DNA of 64,000 bases from Methanobacteriota archaeon (GCA_023402275.1 JAEXCH010000002.1:124001-188000); one strand, 5' to 3'. Numbered from the stretch's first letter, positions 33,194-41,195 are shown. The notes: generated by a model not told the origin, from the letters alone. Translations and numbers: made by a program.

Positions 33194-34731
33194 TATACGA
33201 CACCACCCTTAGGGATGGTGCACAGAGCGAAGGGGTATCCTTCTCTCCGGAGGATAAACTGGAGATATTGAAGAAACTTGATGATTTCGGAGTCGACTTC
33301 GTAGAAGGCGGATGGCCGGGATCGAATCCCAAGGATGATGAGTTCTTCAAATTGGCAGGTAAGCTTGAATTGAAGAGTGCTAAACTCACTGCATTCGGAA
33401 GCACCGGTAAACACGGAACACCCGCAAAGGATGATACCAATCTGAAGAGCCTTGCATCGTGCTCGGCGGAATGGTGCTGCATCTTCGGAAAGAGCTGGGA
33501 TTTCCAAGTGACCAGCGCATTATGTATAGAGTTGAGTGAGAATCTTTCCCTTATTGAGGAAAGCGTCAGATTCCTGAAGGATTCGGGAAAGAGGGTGATG
33601 TTCGATGCCGAACATTTCTTTGACGGATATTACGCTAACAGGGATTACGCCCTAAGTGCACTCAAGGCCGCAGTGGAAGGAGGAGCGGAATGGCTTGTCC
33701 TCTGTGATACCAACGGTGGAATGATGATCGATCAAGTGGCAGCGGCGGTGGAGGATGTCATACTTACATTCGATGTTCCGGTCGGCATACATTGCCATAA
33801 TGATGCGGACCTTGCGGTGGCGAATTCGCTGATCGCAGTGGATAACGGTGCAAGGATGGTTCAGGGCACCATAAACGGAATAGGGGAGAGATGCGGCAAT
33901 GCCAATCTCTGCTCCGTCATGGCGGATCTCGATCTCAAAATGGAATATGAACTAAGTATAAAGGACATGAGCCAGCTTATGGATCTTTCAACGTTCGTAT
34001 CCGAGACTGCCAATCTGGCCCCTGACCCGGGAATGCCCTATGTCGGGGAGAAGGCGTTTGCTCACAAAGGAGGCATACATGTCTCTGCGATAGCCCGTGA
34101 TCCGAGAACGTATGAACATATCGCACCGGAACTTGTGGGCAATAAAAGAAGGATATTGATATCCGATATGGCTGGAAGGGCAAGTATATCGGAGAAACTC
34201 AAGGACTTCGGGATCGATGTGGATTCGGATGAGAGCAAGGCAATAGTCGAGAGGATAAAGGCCTTGGAAGCAGAGGGATATCAATTCGAAGGAGCTGATG
34301 CGAGCTTCGAACTCCTGGTAAGAAGATTCAAAGGCGAGATGGAGGCCCCGTTCAAGGTCACCGGTTTCAGAGTTTTCATCGATAATGTAGGAGATAAATT
34401 GACCTCCGAGGCCAGCGTCAAGGTGATGGACAGCAAAGGCAACGAGGAACATACCGCGGCCAACGGCGACGGTCCCGTGAACGCACTCGACAACGCTTTG
34501 GGAAAGGCACTATCCAAATTCTTCCCGATAACCGATGACATCAGACTGATAGATTACAAGGTGCGTGTATTGGATGAGAAGTCAGCAACGGCAGCATCTG
34601 TCAGGGTCCTCATAAGATCGACGGACGGCAAACAAAGTTGGACCACTGTCGGAGTTTCCACAAACGTGATAGAAGCTAGCCTGGATGCTCTGGTGGACTC
34701 GATAGAATATGCAATTTACAAGAATCAATGA
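33175..34731 (+). CDS. cimA: (R)-citramalate synthase, CimA type
   Basis: 518 residues: DRE-TIM barrel opening YDTTLRDGAQSEGVSFSPED, metal site HCHNDADLAVANSL and GERCGNANL, then the LeuA-type allosteric domain at the C-terminus (from about 390). Length and the GWPGSNPKD motif fit the CimA/TIGR00977 group, not isopropylmalate synthase. It condenses pyruvate with acetyl-CoA, the threonine-independent entry to isoleucine. Overlaps hom by 19 bp. Homocitrate or isopropylmalate synthase is the alternative within the family. Stop TGA. Confidence 0.87.
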   Translation: MSESVVIYDTTLRDGAQSEGVSFSPEDKLEILKKLDDFGVDFVEGGWPGSNPKDDEFFKLAGKLELKSAKLTAFGSTGKHGTPAKDDTNLKSLASCSAEWCCIFGKSWDFQVTSALCIELSENLSLIEESVRFLKDSGKRVMFDAEHFFDGYYANRDYALSALKAAVEGGAEWLVLCDTNGGMMIDQVAAAVEDVILTFDVPVGIHCHNDADLAVANSLIAVDNGARMVQGTINGIGERCGNANLCSVMADLDLKMEYELSIKDMSQLMDLSTFVSETANLAPDPGMPYVGEKAFAHKGGIHVSAIARDPRTYEHIAPELVGNKRRILISDMAGRASISEKLKDFGIDVDSDESKAIVERIKALEAEGYQFEGADASFELLVRRFKGEMEAPFKVTGFRVFIDNVGDKLTSEASVKVMDSKGNEEHTAANGDGPVNALDNALGKALSKFFPITDDIRLIDYKVRVLDEKSATAASVRVLIRSTDGKQSWTTVGVSTNVIEASLDALVDSIEYAIYKNQ

Positions 34732-34745
34732 CAGGAAGTCGTAGA

Positions 34746-35018
34746 ATGAACAGAATAATAGTGACACTCGTGGGAAAGGACCACACCGGCATCATAGCTG
34801 CAGTATGCAACTACTTCGCAGAGAATGACATAAACATACTGGATATCAAACAGACCACCGTTCAGGAATACATCAACATGATGATGATCGTGGATCTGCT
34901 GGGATGCAAGAAACAATTCTCGGATATCGTTACCGATCTCGACGAAGTTGGAAAGAAGGTCGGTTGCATCATAAGGGCCCAGCACGAGGACATCTTCAAC
35001 ATGATGCACAGGGTATGA
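34746..35018 (+). CDS. ACT-domain protein (UPF0237 type)
   Basis: 90 residues, a single ACT domain: RIIVTLVGKDHTGIIAAVCN, a DILDIKQT-like turn and a C-terminal MMMIVDLLG strand. It matches the UPF0237 group that always precedes a UPF0210 gene, as here 9 bp downstream. ATG at 34746 with GGAAG upstream; an ATG at 34728 would overlap cimA. Probable amino acid sensor for its partner. Stop TGA. Confidence 0.85.
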   Translation: MNRIIVTLVGKDHTGIIAAVCNYFAENDINILDIKQTTVQEYINMMMIVDLLGCKKQFSDIVTDLDEVGKKVGCIIRAQHEDIFNMMHRV

Positions 35019-35027
35019 GGTGTCACT

Positions 35028-36392
35028 ATGCTGGAACTGAATGAAGTGTTCGAAACGAACACGATGATCTGCGACGAGAACCTTGACGTAAGGACCATAA
35101 CAATGGGGATAAGTCTGTTCGACTGCTGCGACTCCGACCTCAAAACACTTTGCGATAACATCTACAACAAGATCACTACCTGTGCAAAGGACCTTGTCAG
35201 AGTTGGGGATGAGATAGGTCTTGACTTTGGGATACCGGTAATAAACAAAAGGGTCTCTGTCACACCCATATCACTCATAGGTTCATCCGCCTGCAGGACC
35301 AGCGACGATTGTGTTGAGATCGCTAGGACCATGGACAGGGCGGCATGCGAGATAGGCGTCAATTTCATAGGAGGATTCTCTGCACTTGTCCAGAAAGGGA
35401 TGACGAATGCAGACCAGCTTCTGATAAGATCAATACCTAAAGCTCTGTCACAAACTGAGTGTGTATGCAGTTCAGTGAGTCTTGCATCGACCAAGACAGG
35501 AATAGACATGGATGCCGTAAAGTTGATGGGAACTGTCATAAAAGAGACGGCCGAGGCAACAAAGGACAGGGATTCGATAGGCTGTGCCAAGCTGGTCGTT
35601 TTCTGTAACCCTTCCGACGATAATCCATTCATGGCAGGCGCTTTCCACGGCGTCACCGAAACAGACCGCGTGATAAACGTGGGTGTAAGCGGACCAGGTG
35701 TTGTAAAGACAGCGATATCCAAGGTCAAAGGAGAGAACTTCGAGGTCCTCTGTGAAACGATAAAGAAAACAGCATTCAAGGTCACAAGGGTCGGACAACT
35801 TGTCGCCAAGGAGGCATCCAAACGTCTCGACACCCCATTTGGAATAGTGGATCTGTCACTTGCCCCTACACCCGCCGTCGGAGACAGCATAGCTGACATA
35901 ATCCAAGAGATGGGCATGGAGTACATAGGCGCTCCGGGAACGACGGCCGCACTCGCGATACTGAACGATCAGGTGAAGAAAGGCGGCGTGATGGCATCCT
36001 CGTATGTCGGAGGTCTTAGCGGTGCATTCATACCTGTATCCGAGGACAGGTCGATGGCATATGCCGCAGAGATAGGTGCATTGACAATCGAGAAACTTGA
36101 GGCGATGACCTGTGTATGCTCAGTAGGATTGGACATGATACCAGTACCCGGAGATACAAGCGCTTCCACGATCTCAGGGATAATAGCTGACGAGATGGCA
36201 ATAGGCATGATAAACCAGAAGACCACGGCTGTCAGGATAATTCCGGTACACGGAAAGAAAGCAGGCGAGACCGTGGAGTTCGGTGGACTTCTTGGCAGTT
36301 CACCGATAATGCCGGTGAACAACTACAGTTGTCAGGAATTCATAGACAGAGGAGGCAGGATACCCGCCCCCATCCATAGTTTCAAAAATTGA
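35028..36392 (+). CDS. UPF0210 (PFL/DUF711-type) protein
   Basis: 454 residues with long conserved UPF0210 stretches such as RTITMGISLFDC, NFIGGFSALVQKGMT, FHGVTETDRVINVGVSGPGV, LDMIPVPGDT and the end GGRIPAPIHSFKN. Crystal structures show a glycyl-radical-like barrel, but the reaction is unknown. The SD GAGGTGTCACT directly precedes the ATG. Last gene of the ACT-hom-cimA-ACT run, so it may act on homoserine, threonine or a keto acid of that pathway; that is inference. Stop TGA. Confidence 0.87.
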   Translation: MLELNEVFETNTMICDENLDVRTITMGISLFDCCDSDLKTLCDNIYNKITTCAKDLVRVGDEIGLDFGIPVINKRVSVTPISLIGSSACRTSDDCVEIARTMDRAACEIGVNFIGGFSALVQKGMTNADQLLIRSIPKALSQTECVCSSVSLASTKTGIDMDAVKLMGTVIKETAEATKDRDSIGCAKLVVFCNPSDDNPFMAGAFHGVTETDRVINVGVSGPGVVKTAISKVKGENFEVLCETIKKTAFKVTRVGQLVAKEASKRLDTPFGIVDLSLAPTPAVGDSIADIIQEMGMEYIGAPGTTAALAILNDQVKKGGVMASSYVGGLSGAFIPVSEDRSMAYAAEIGALTIEKLEAMTCVCSVGLDMIPVPGDTSASTISGIIADEMAIGMINQKTTAVRIIPVHGKKAGETVEFGGLLGSSPIMPVNNYSCQEFIDRGGRIPAPIHSFKN

Positions 36393-36412
36393 TCGGCACA
36401 TTGTATGAGCGA

Positions 36413-36616
36413 TCATATCTCATCTTGAACAAAGGTATAGAATCCTGCCATCACCAATCCTGCAATCACAAAGAATATCGACAGGAACTTCATCATGCTG
36501 TATGCGCCTGAGACTCCTATCCCTTCTGAGATTATTGCTCCGAACAGACCTATGAATCCACAGATCGCAAGTGTAGCTCCGTAAAGCAGTCCTTTGATGC
36601 TTGATTTTACCAACAT
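36413..36616 (-). CDS. small two-helix membrane protein
   Basis: 67 residues with two hydrophobic helices (GLLYGATLAICGFIGLFGAI and MMKFLSIFFVIAGLVMAGFY) and a short acidic end. SD GGAGGT lies before the ATG on the minus strand. The family is not recognised. It is convergent with the UPF0210 gene. Stop TGA. Confidence 0.6.
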   Translation of the reverse strand: MLVKSSIKGLLYGATLAICGFIGLFGAIISEGIGVSGAYSMMKFLSIFFVIAGLVMAGFYTFVQDEI

Positions 36617-36734
36617 CTATACTTACCTCCGCGAATAATACATATGGTCCCCCTATTTAATCGGCTTGTTCATAGAATATATATTACGATGTTTGAGCCA
36701 AAACCACAACTGACAGGTAATGTCATATGCCCAT

Positions 36735-36748
36735 AGGTCAAATGACCT
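36735..36748. promoter_or_regulatory. 14-bp inverted repeat upstream of a secreted-protein gene
   Basis: AGGTCA-AA-TGACCT has perfect 6-bp arms. It lies about 24 bp upstream of a TATA-like CTATATTATG (36772-36781), which itself sits about 30 bp before the ATG at 36810. The position, just upstream of the core promoter, fits an activator or repressor site. Confidence 0.45.
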
Positions 36749-36809
36749 TCTTTACATAGCGCAACATACCTATATTATGCAAGACTTTGCCCCTCTAAAG
36801 TGAGGCATA

Positions 36810-37214
36810 ATGTCCGAATTCAAAGGTAAGTACATGATAGCGCTGGCAGTGATCGCTGGCTTTGCCCTGTTCTTTGTTGGAGTATACGCAATGGAATTCA
36901 AAGACAAAGGTACAGATGAGACGAACGAGTTCACGGATGTAACTCTAACGATACAAGATGACCTTATTGTCACAGTGGGTGACATCCAGCTAAAATCTGG
37001 AATTAAATTCCAAACGAAAGGTGATGTTGAGTTGAACATAACACTTCCCGAAACTGGAGAATACAGAGTTGTTTATACTGATCCTGGAACAGGCGGAAGT
37101 GGAGATCAGGGAGAATTTGGACATAAGGGGGCCATCCTTACAGCCACGATATTTGTATCCCCCGGATTCTCAAGCAACATAACCGGCAGCATAACATTCG
37201 AAGCGGGTTCGTAA
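36810..37214 (+). CDS. membrane-anchored secreted protein, unknown
   Basis: 134 residues: one N-terminal helix (YMIALAVIAGFALFFVGVYA) and a small extracellular domain predicted to be beta-rich (TLTIQDDLIVTVGDIQL, NITGSITFEAGS). No cysteine is present outside the anchor and no family is recognised. Single gene with its own promoter and a clear terminator. Stop TAA. Confidence 0.65.
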   Translation: MSEFKGKYMIALAVIAGFALFFVGVYAMEFKDKGTDETNEFTDVTLTIQDDLIVTVGDIQLKSGIKFQTKGDVELNITLPETGEYRVVYTDPGTGGSGDQGEFGHKGAILTATIFVSPGFSSNITGSITFEAGS

Positions 37215-37228
37215 TCACCAACATCTTA

Positions 37229-37254
37229 CGGGCCTTGGGCCCGATCAGATTTTT
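37229..37254 (+). terminator. hairpin plus T-run
   Basis: CGGGCC-TTG-GGCCCG at 37229-37243 followed by a T-run at 37250-37254, 14 bp after the preceding stop. Confidence 0.7.
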
Positions 37255-37323
37255 AATTGAATTTTACAAAGGCAGACTGAATCGTGCTATTCAAAAACCA
37301 CAAACAAAAGAAAAGAGAAGAGT

Positions 37324-37338
37324 TGCGTTTTGAACGCA
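37324..37338 (-). terminator. hairpin downstream of tRNA-Trp
   Basis: TGCGTT-TTG-AACGCA is a perfect 6-bp stem about 30 bp beyond the 3' end of the minus-strand tRNA-Trp. No long T-run follows on the minus strand, so a processing or termination role is tentative. Confidence 0.4.
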
Positions 37339-37367
37339 GTTTGAAAGTATCAGTTAGTTACGCAAGG

Positions 37368-37537
37368 TGGGAGCAGAGGGATTTGAACCCCCGTCAGCGG
37401 GTTTCCACCACGGAGGGAGCTACCCTCCGCGAAATTATGAGTCATCGCTCCAGTTATTCATCACAACTGTCAGCAAACTCTTCTAATCACGCTCGATAAC
37501 TGGAGCCCGCCAGTCTACCAGGTTAGCCTATACTCCC
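37368..37537 (-). tRNA. tRNA-Trp (CCA) with a 97-nt intron
   Basis: Minus-strand exons give acceptor GGGAGTA/TGCTCCC, anticodon stem GCGGG/CCCGC with CTCCAG at the anticodon (CCA), T arm GGGGG-TTCAAAT-CCCTC and discriminator A. The exons are interrupted after position 37 by about 97 nt (37403-37499). CCA tail is not encoded. Intron size and position equal those of the C/D-box introns known from other euryarchaeal tRNA-Trp genes. The exact splice sites are assigned from the mature anticodon loop; I did not find a perfect bulge-helix-bulge. Confidence 0.9.
37403..37499 (-). ncRNA. tRNA-Trp intron with C/D-box guide features
   Basis: Within the intron are a C-like box GTGATTA, a D' box CTGA, and an exact C' box GTGATGA. 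The C' box is followed at once by ATAACTGGAGC, the reverse complement of GCTCCAGTTAT, which spans the anticodon and the exon-intron joint. Counting five nucleotides upstream of the following ATGA (in place of a canonical CTGA D box) lands on the guide base paired with C34. C34 2'-O-methylation guided by the tRNA-Trp intron is known from Haloferax. The guide before the D' box shows no target I can recognise. Confidence 0.65.
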
Positions 37538-37554
37538 TTGGTGTCCTGTTAGGA

Positions 37555-37662
37555 TCACTTCTTGCGTAACTTAGCTGCTCTCTTTCTTCTTCTCATCTTC
37601 TTCTTGCGCCATTTCCAACGCTGGTTACCGCGTTTCTTCCAGGCGCGTGAGCTTCTCTTCAT
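37555..37662 (-). CDS. ribosomal protein eL41
   Basis: A 35-residue, extremely basic peptide: MKRSSRAWKKRGNQRWKWRK followed by KKMRRRKRAAKLRKK. The WKWRKKKMRRRKR core matches eL41, the smallest ribosomal protein, and more than half of the residues are Lys or Arg. The minus-strand ATG at 37660-37662 has an SD-like GAGGAAAT upstream, and the frame ends in TGA at 37555-37557. It lies between tRNA-Trp and tRNA-Arg on the same strand, and its size makes it easy to miss. Confidence 0.85.
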   Translation of the reverse strand: MKRSSRAWKKRGNQRWKWRKKKMRRRKRAAKLRKK

Positions 37663-37709
37663 GATATTTCCTCTTCACGGATGTCTCATCACCGCAGCGA
37701 TGCATCCTC

Positions 37710-37811
37710 TGGCGGGCCCGTCGGGACTTTCGGCCCCTTATTCAGGAACTTTCGAACCCGAGGCGTCTGGCTTAGAAGGCCAGCGCTATATCCTGGCTAA
37801 GCCACGGGCCC
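37710..37811 (-). tRNA. tRNA-Arg (TCT) with a 24-nt intron in the T loop
   Basis: Acceptor GGGCCCG/CGGGCCC, anticodon stem CTGGC/GCCAG with loop CTTCTAA (anticodon TCT), discriminator G and encoded CCA (37710-37712). The T arm TCGGG/CCCGA is split: between TTCGAA and the last T of the T loop there are 24 extra bases. Removing them restores the standard TTCGAAT loop, so this is a functional tRNA with an intron at 59/60. Confidence 0.92.
37727..37750 (-). other. non-canonical tRNA intron with perfect bulge-helix-bulge
   Basis: Read on the minus strand, outer helix TCGGG/CCCGA, then central 4-bp helix TTCG/CGAA flanked by 3-nt bulges AAA (5' side) and AGT (3' side), then inner helix GTTCCT/AGGGGC with loop GAATA. 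Cutting each bulge after its second base removes exactly 24 nt and leaves TTCGAAT. This is the textbook archaeal splicing motif at an unusual place. Confidence 0.85.
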
Positions 37812-37864
37812 CGCATCCCCTTCATCGACTACTATCATTTAAAGCTTTACATGAAGGGTGGGTA

Positions 37865-38434
37865 TCACTGACCGCCTGTTATGAAGTCATACAGTGACCC
37901 ATATCCAGAGAACATGAGTATGGACTCAACGATACATATCAGGGCCAATACAAGCAGAAGAGGCCACCAATTCAGAAGTTTTCCGAAAAGTTTGATTATG
38001 CTCTCTGCGAAATTCATTATCATGTAGGCGACAGCACCGATAAGGAATGCTGCTATTATCCTAGGCCATCCATCTGCCAGGAACGCCACACTGGTATCTA
38101 TGAGTCCTCCCAAGAAGATGTACACCAACACCATGATCAACAATGCTCCGATCGCCGCAAAGTGAACCTCCCTGAAGGGCCTGATCACAAGTGTGAAACC
38201 TGTTACCGCAATCACGACCGCTGCGAACATATCCCAATCGGAATATGACGAAACACTTAGGAATATCATCAAAACTCCGAAGAGCACTCCGATGGCCATG
38301 AACACCTTGTACTTTGCAGAATCCTTGTCCTTGACGTAGCTGTACACCACCATTAGGGCAATTATCCCTCCGATCAAAAGGATCAGTTCGGGGACATGTG
38401 CCGCAATGAAATCGGTGATCGATTCCGTATCCAT
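37865..38434 (-). CDS. multi-pass membrane protein, unknown
   Basis: 189 residues from the ATG at 38434, with about six hydrophobic segments (LILLIGGIIALMVVYSYV, FAAVVIAVTGFTLVI, AIGALLIMVLVYIFLGGLI, others). A TATA-like TATTATAAC (about 38458-38466) lies at leaderless distance before this ATG; a frame from 38479 is less likely. No family recognised; the fold resembles small DUF-type integral membrane proteins. Stop TGA. Confidence 0.6.
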   Translation of the reverse strand: MDTESITDFIAAHVPELILLIGGIIALMVVYSYVKDKDSAKYKVFMAIGVLFGVLMIFLSVSSYSDWDMFAAVVIAVTGFTLVIRPFREVHFAAIGALLIMVLVYIFLGGLIDTSVAFLADGWPRIIAAFLIGAVAYMIMNFAESIIKLFGKLLNWWPLLLVLALICIVESILMFSGYGSLYDFITGGQ

Positions 38435-38548
38435 ATTTTGTGATGTCTCTTGAAGGTTATAATATTGCTCTAAGACCATAACAAAAATACAAAGATGATG
38501 GCACTTCTTTTATCGGATTAATAACATTCACACCGGCCCGGTGCATAC

Positions 38549-39319
38549 ATGACATCTTACGACTACATTACAGGCAAGAAAAGGATCGTTGAACTTATAG
38601 ACCGATCGAACGAACAGAAGATATTGGACAGTATCCCGTCTGATACGAAGATCGCATTCAACGATGGATACAACATGCCGATAACGGCGATCTATGTTAC
38701 CATAAAGAACTCTGGAAAGATATTCAACGAAAGCCGGCAGCTTGCTATGATGAAGCTTATCAAGGCATTCACCTCAGAGACCTTGAACATATTGGGTCAG
38801 AGTAGTTCGGGACAGATAATGGACGTGGGCATGAACGGAACATCCATCTATGGAATATATTCAACACCAGATGTTGAATCCAAACATGACGTATATGTGA
38901 AGGCCCACACCGCAAATACCCTGAGGTATATGCTTAACCGGATATTCGATTCCAATAAACTCCCCATAATACTGGGCGGGATAGGCGTTGCATCATCAAA
39001 GGATATAATGTTCAGGGCTGACAGGGACGACTCCGATATCGATGACCTAGTATGGATGGGCAGGGCTGCATCCACAGCATACAGACTGTCGGAGATCGCG
39101 GGAGGCGCTAAGGATCCGTCCAAACCTATGAAGGCGGATTCGGATAGGTTCGGAGCGATAGTCCTTTCCAAGGAATTCTATGATCAGGTAAAGATGATGT
39201 CCAGGATCAAGGAATTGTTCGAGAAATACGAAGATAAGAGACTAGGAACGATGTATCACGGGGATCTTGTGGACGGAGATTTCTACAATTGGATAAGGGA
39301 CGGCATGCAGACCGAATGA
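38549..39319 (+). CDS. degenerate class III nucleotidyl cyclase-like protein
   Basis: 256 residues. After about 45 residues the order of elements follows the class III cyclase fold: ITAIYVTIKNSGKIF (compare xFVDIRGSTxLF), IMDVGMNGTSIYGIY (compare VGDGFLAxF), LPIILGGIGVASSKDIMFRA (compare xxGIGIxxGxxxxG) and LVWMGRAASTAYRLSEIAGG (compare VWIGxxVNxAARL). Both metal-binding aspartates are replaced, by T51 and N96, so catalysis is doubtful. Stand-alone bacterial relatives include Pycsar cyclases, but no membrane effector is beside it. The assignment is by eye and needs a structure comparison. Stop TGA. Confidence 0.5.
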   Translation: MTSYDYITGKKRIVELIDRSNEQKILDSIPSDTKIAFNDGYNMPITAIYVTIKNSGKIFNESRQLAMMKLIKAFTSETLNILGQSSSGQIMDVGMNGTSIYGIYSTPDVESKHDVYVKAHTANTLRYMLNRIFDSNKLPIILGGIGVASSKDIMFRADRDDSDIDDLVWMGRAASTAYRLSEIAGGAKDPSKPMKADSDRFGAIVLSKEFYDQVKMMSRIKELFEKYEDKRLGTMYHGDLVDGDFYNWIRDGMQTE

Positions 39320-39335
39320 TCAATGTTCGATCGCA

Positions 39336-41195
39336 TCAAAATGATTGGAGGTCCTCCAATCTTATGTATTTCCCGCCCAGCATCTTTGATAGTTTGAGTG
39401 CATGATTGATACGTCCGGGAACAAGACTTGAATCGACAACTATCCATTCCGTGTTAGGTATCGTCATCTTTGCTGCTATGCTCCTGATCTCGATGCCCGC
39501 TGCTCTCCCCCTTACCGCTGGGTATGTTGCTTCACCATCGGTTATGAGTATCACGTAACATCTTTCCTCAGGATTCTTTCGTACATAGTTCATCATGTAC
39601 TCCCTTATCAAAAGCAATGCAGGACCCAGCGGGGTGCCGTCCCCGGTGACGGTGTTCTCCAATATGTCGCATATCCCTTCCACGGATCTTGTGAATGGTA
39701 CCGAGAGCCGTACCTCTCCGGTACGGAATGTCAGCAATGCTACCTTATCCCTCTGGACATAACTATCCATCAGCATTGCCTTTACTCCATTCTTGATATC
39801 CTGCATCATCCCGCTTGTTACAAGGGAACCGCTCACATCAACGGCAAAAAGGAATGAACATGAATCTTTCTTGACACGGATCTTATCCCGAATATCCTGA
39901 GCCTCTATGGAGATGCTGAGGCCTTTGTTCTCACGCATTCTTTGATATGGTGCCGCCGCACGTATCGTGGCATCGAATGCGGGATCGGACGATCTTCCGT
40001 CGGGTATCTTGAATCCGCGGTATCTTCCAGACCTCTTTCCCAAGGTTATGTTCTTCCTTCTTCCGCTTTTGCCTGCGATCTTATGAAGGCGGACGGCCTC
40101 GACAGCATCCATATCCTCCAACCTCTCCCTCACGGAATCTGTTATGTCGCCTACAGTGCCCAGGCCTTCAGCTTCATCGGGGTCTTCCTCAACGATGTTT
40201 TCAGGGTATTCCACCAATGCATCATCATCGACCTTTTCCTCTTCCTCTCCTGTATCGCATTCTTTTATGGAGATGTGCTTGATCTCGGGTTCGGGTTCAT
40301 TCTGCTGTATCTGGAGAGGGCCCCTCTCTTTTTCGATATCCTTCCTTCTGTGCAGAAGGCATAGTATTGCGGATGCCTTGATGTCCTCATCAGACACTGA
40401 TTCTCTGTCATCCATTGCGGCAAGTATCTTCGAGACCCTTGCCATGGATATATCCGCCCTGTGACCTTTGACATTTAGATCTATGCATACTCTGGATATC
40501 GTCGATATATCCCTTTGTGAAAGGCGGACATTCCTCAACTTAGATCTAGCAGAGGATATCCTTTTTACTACATTCTCATCCTCTTTGGAATATTTTTCAA
40601 TGAACCCGTCCGGATCCATATCATACTCAAGATTAGAGAATATCACATCGTATCTGTCCTCTTGATCCTCCGCAGAATATGTTTGGACGCATATGTCGAA
40701 CTTATCGGCGATATGATCTGGTATCGTTTGTTCCACAGGGTCCATCGTTGCTATGACGGTGGTCCTGCATTCGTATTCTGTGGAGATGCCTTCCCTTTCA
40801 ACGATCACCTTCCCGGATTCCACGCACTCCATTATGGAGTTCAGTGTCCTGGAATCGAATAGATTGATGTTATCGATATACAGTATGTTACCGTCTGCCC
40901 TCTGAAGAAGACCATCCTTTACTGATGATCTCCCATACCGTATGGCCTCCTCGATGTCCATACCGCCGAACAATTGCTCATCTGTCACATTCTGAGGGAT
41001 ATTGACTATATCCTTGTCGGGAAGCATATTTATGAATGATCTGACAAGGACACTCTTGGCCGTTCCGGTCGGACCCTTTATCAGAACCCCTACGAGATCG
41101 TCGTCTATCGCTGCACATTCCAACGCCTTCTTCACATCCTCCATTCCAACTACGGCAGAGAACGGAAAACAACGTTTCAGAAGTCTTGCAGACAT
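39336..41195 (-). CDS. ChlD/BchD-like Mg-chelatase-type AAA+ plus VWA protein
   Basis: 619 residues: N-terminal AAA+ domain with Walker A GPTGTAKS (about 41-48), a long acidic linker (about 310-370, EEEEKVDDDALVEYPENIVE), a basic region, and a C-terminal von Willebrand A domain with MIDAS motif DVSGS and later T and D positions (GDGTPLG, ITDGE). ChlD subunits usually have a decayed Walker A, whereas here it is intact. Together with the adjacent ChlI it would drive a large chelatase subunit such as CobN, which is not in this window. Cobalt or another metal is possible. Overlaps the chlI-like gene by 19 bp. Stop TGA. Confidence 0.8.
   Translation of the reverse strand: MSARLLKRCFPFSAVVGMEDVKKALECAAIDDDLVGVLIKGPTGTAKSVLVRSFINMLPDKDIVNIPQNVTDEQLFGGMDIEEAIRYGRSSVKDGLLQRADGNILYIDNINLFDSRTLNSIMECVESGKVIVEREGISTEYECRTTVIATMDPVEQTIPDHIADKFDICVQTYSAEDQEDRYDVIFSNLEYDMDPDGFIEKYSKEDENVVKRISSARSKLRNVRLSQRDISTISRVCIDLNVKGHRADISMARVSKILAAMDDRESVSDEDIKASAILCLLHRRKDIEKERGPLQIQQNEPEPEIKHISIKECDTGEEEEKVDDDALVEYPENIVEEDPDEAEGLGTVGDITDSVRERLEDMDAVEAVRLHKIAGKSGRRKNITLGKRSGRYRGFKIPDGRSSDPAFDATIRAAAPYQRMRENKGLSISIEAQDIRDKIRVKKDSCSFLFAVDVSGSLVTSGMMQDIKNGVKAMLMDSYVQRDKVALLTFRTGEVRLSVPFTRSVEGICDILENTVTGDGTPLGPALLLIREYMMNYVRKNPEERCYVILITDGEATYPAVRGRAAGIEIRSIAAKMTIPNTEWIVVDSSLVPGRINHALKLSKMLGGKYIRLEDLQSF

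Noticed and set aside
37720..37760. Broken T arm in tRNA-Arg, first read as a pseudo-tRNA
   Set aside because: The extra bases fold into a perfect bulge-helix-bulge and their removal restores a normal T loop, so an intron is the better reading.
38549..41195. Pycsar-like pair (cyclase plus effector)
   Set aside because: The neighbour is a ChlD-type protein on the opposite strand, no membrane effector follows, and the catalytic aspartates are missing.
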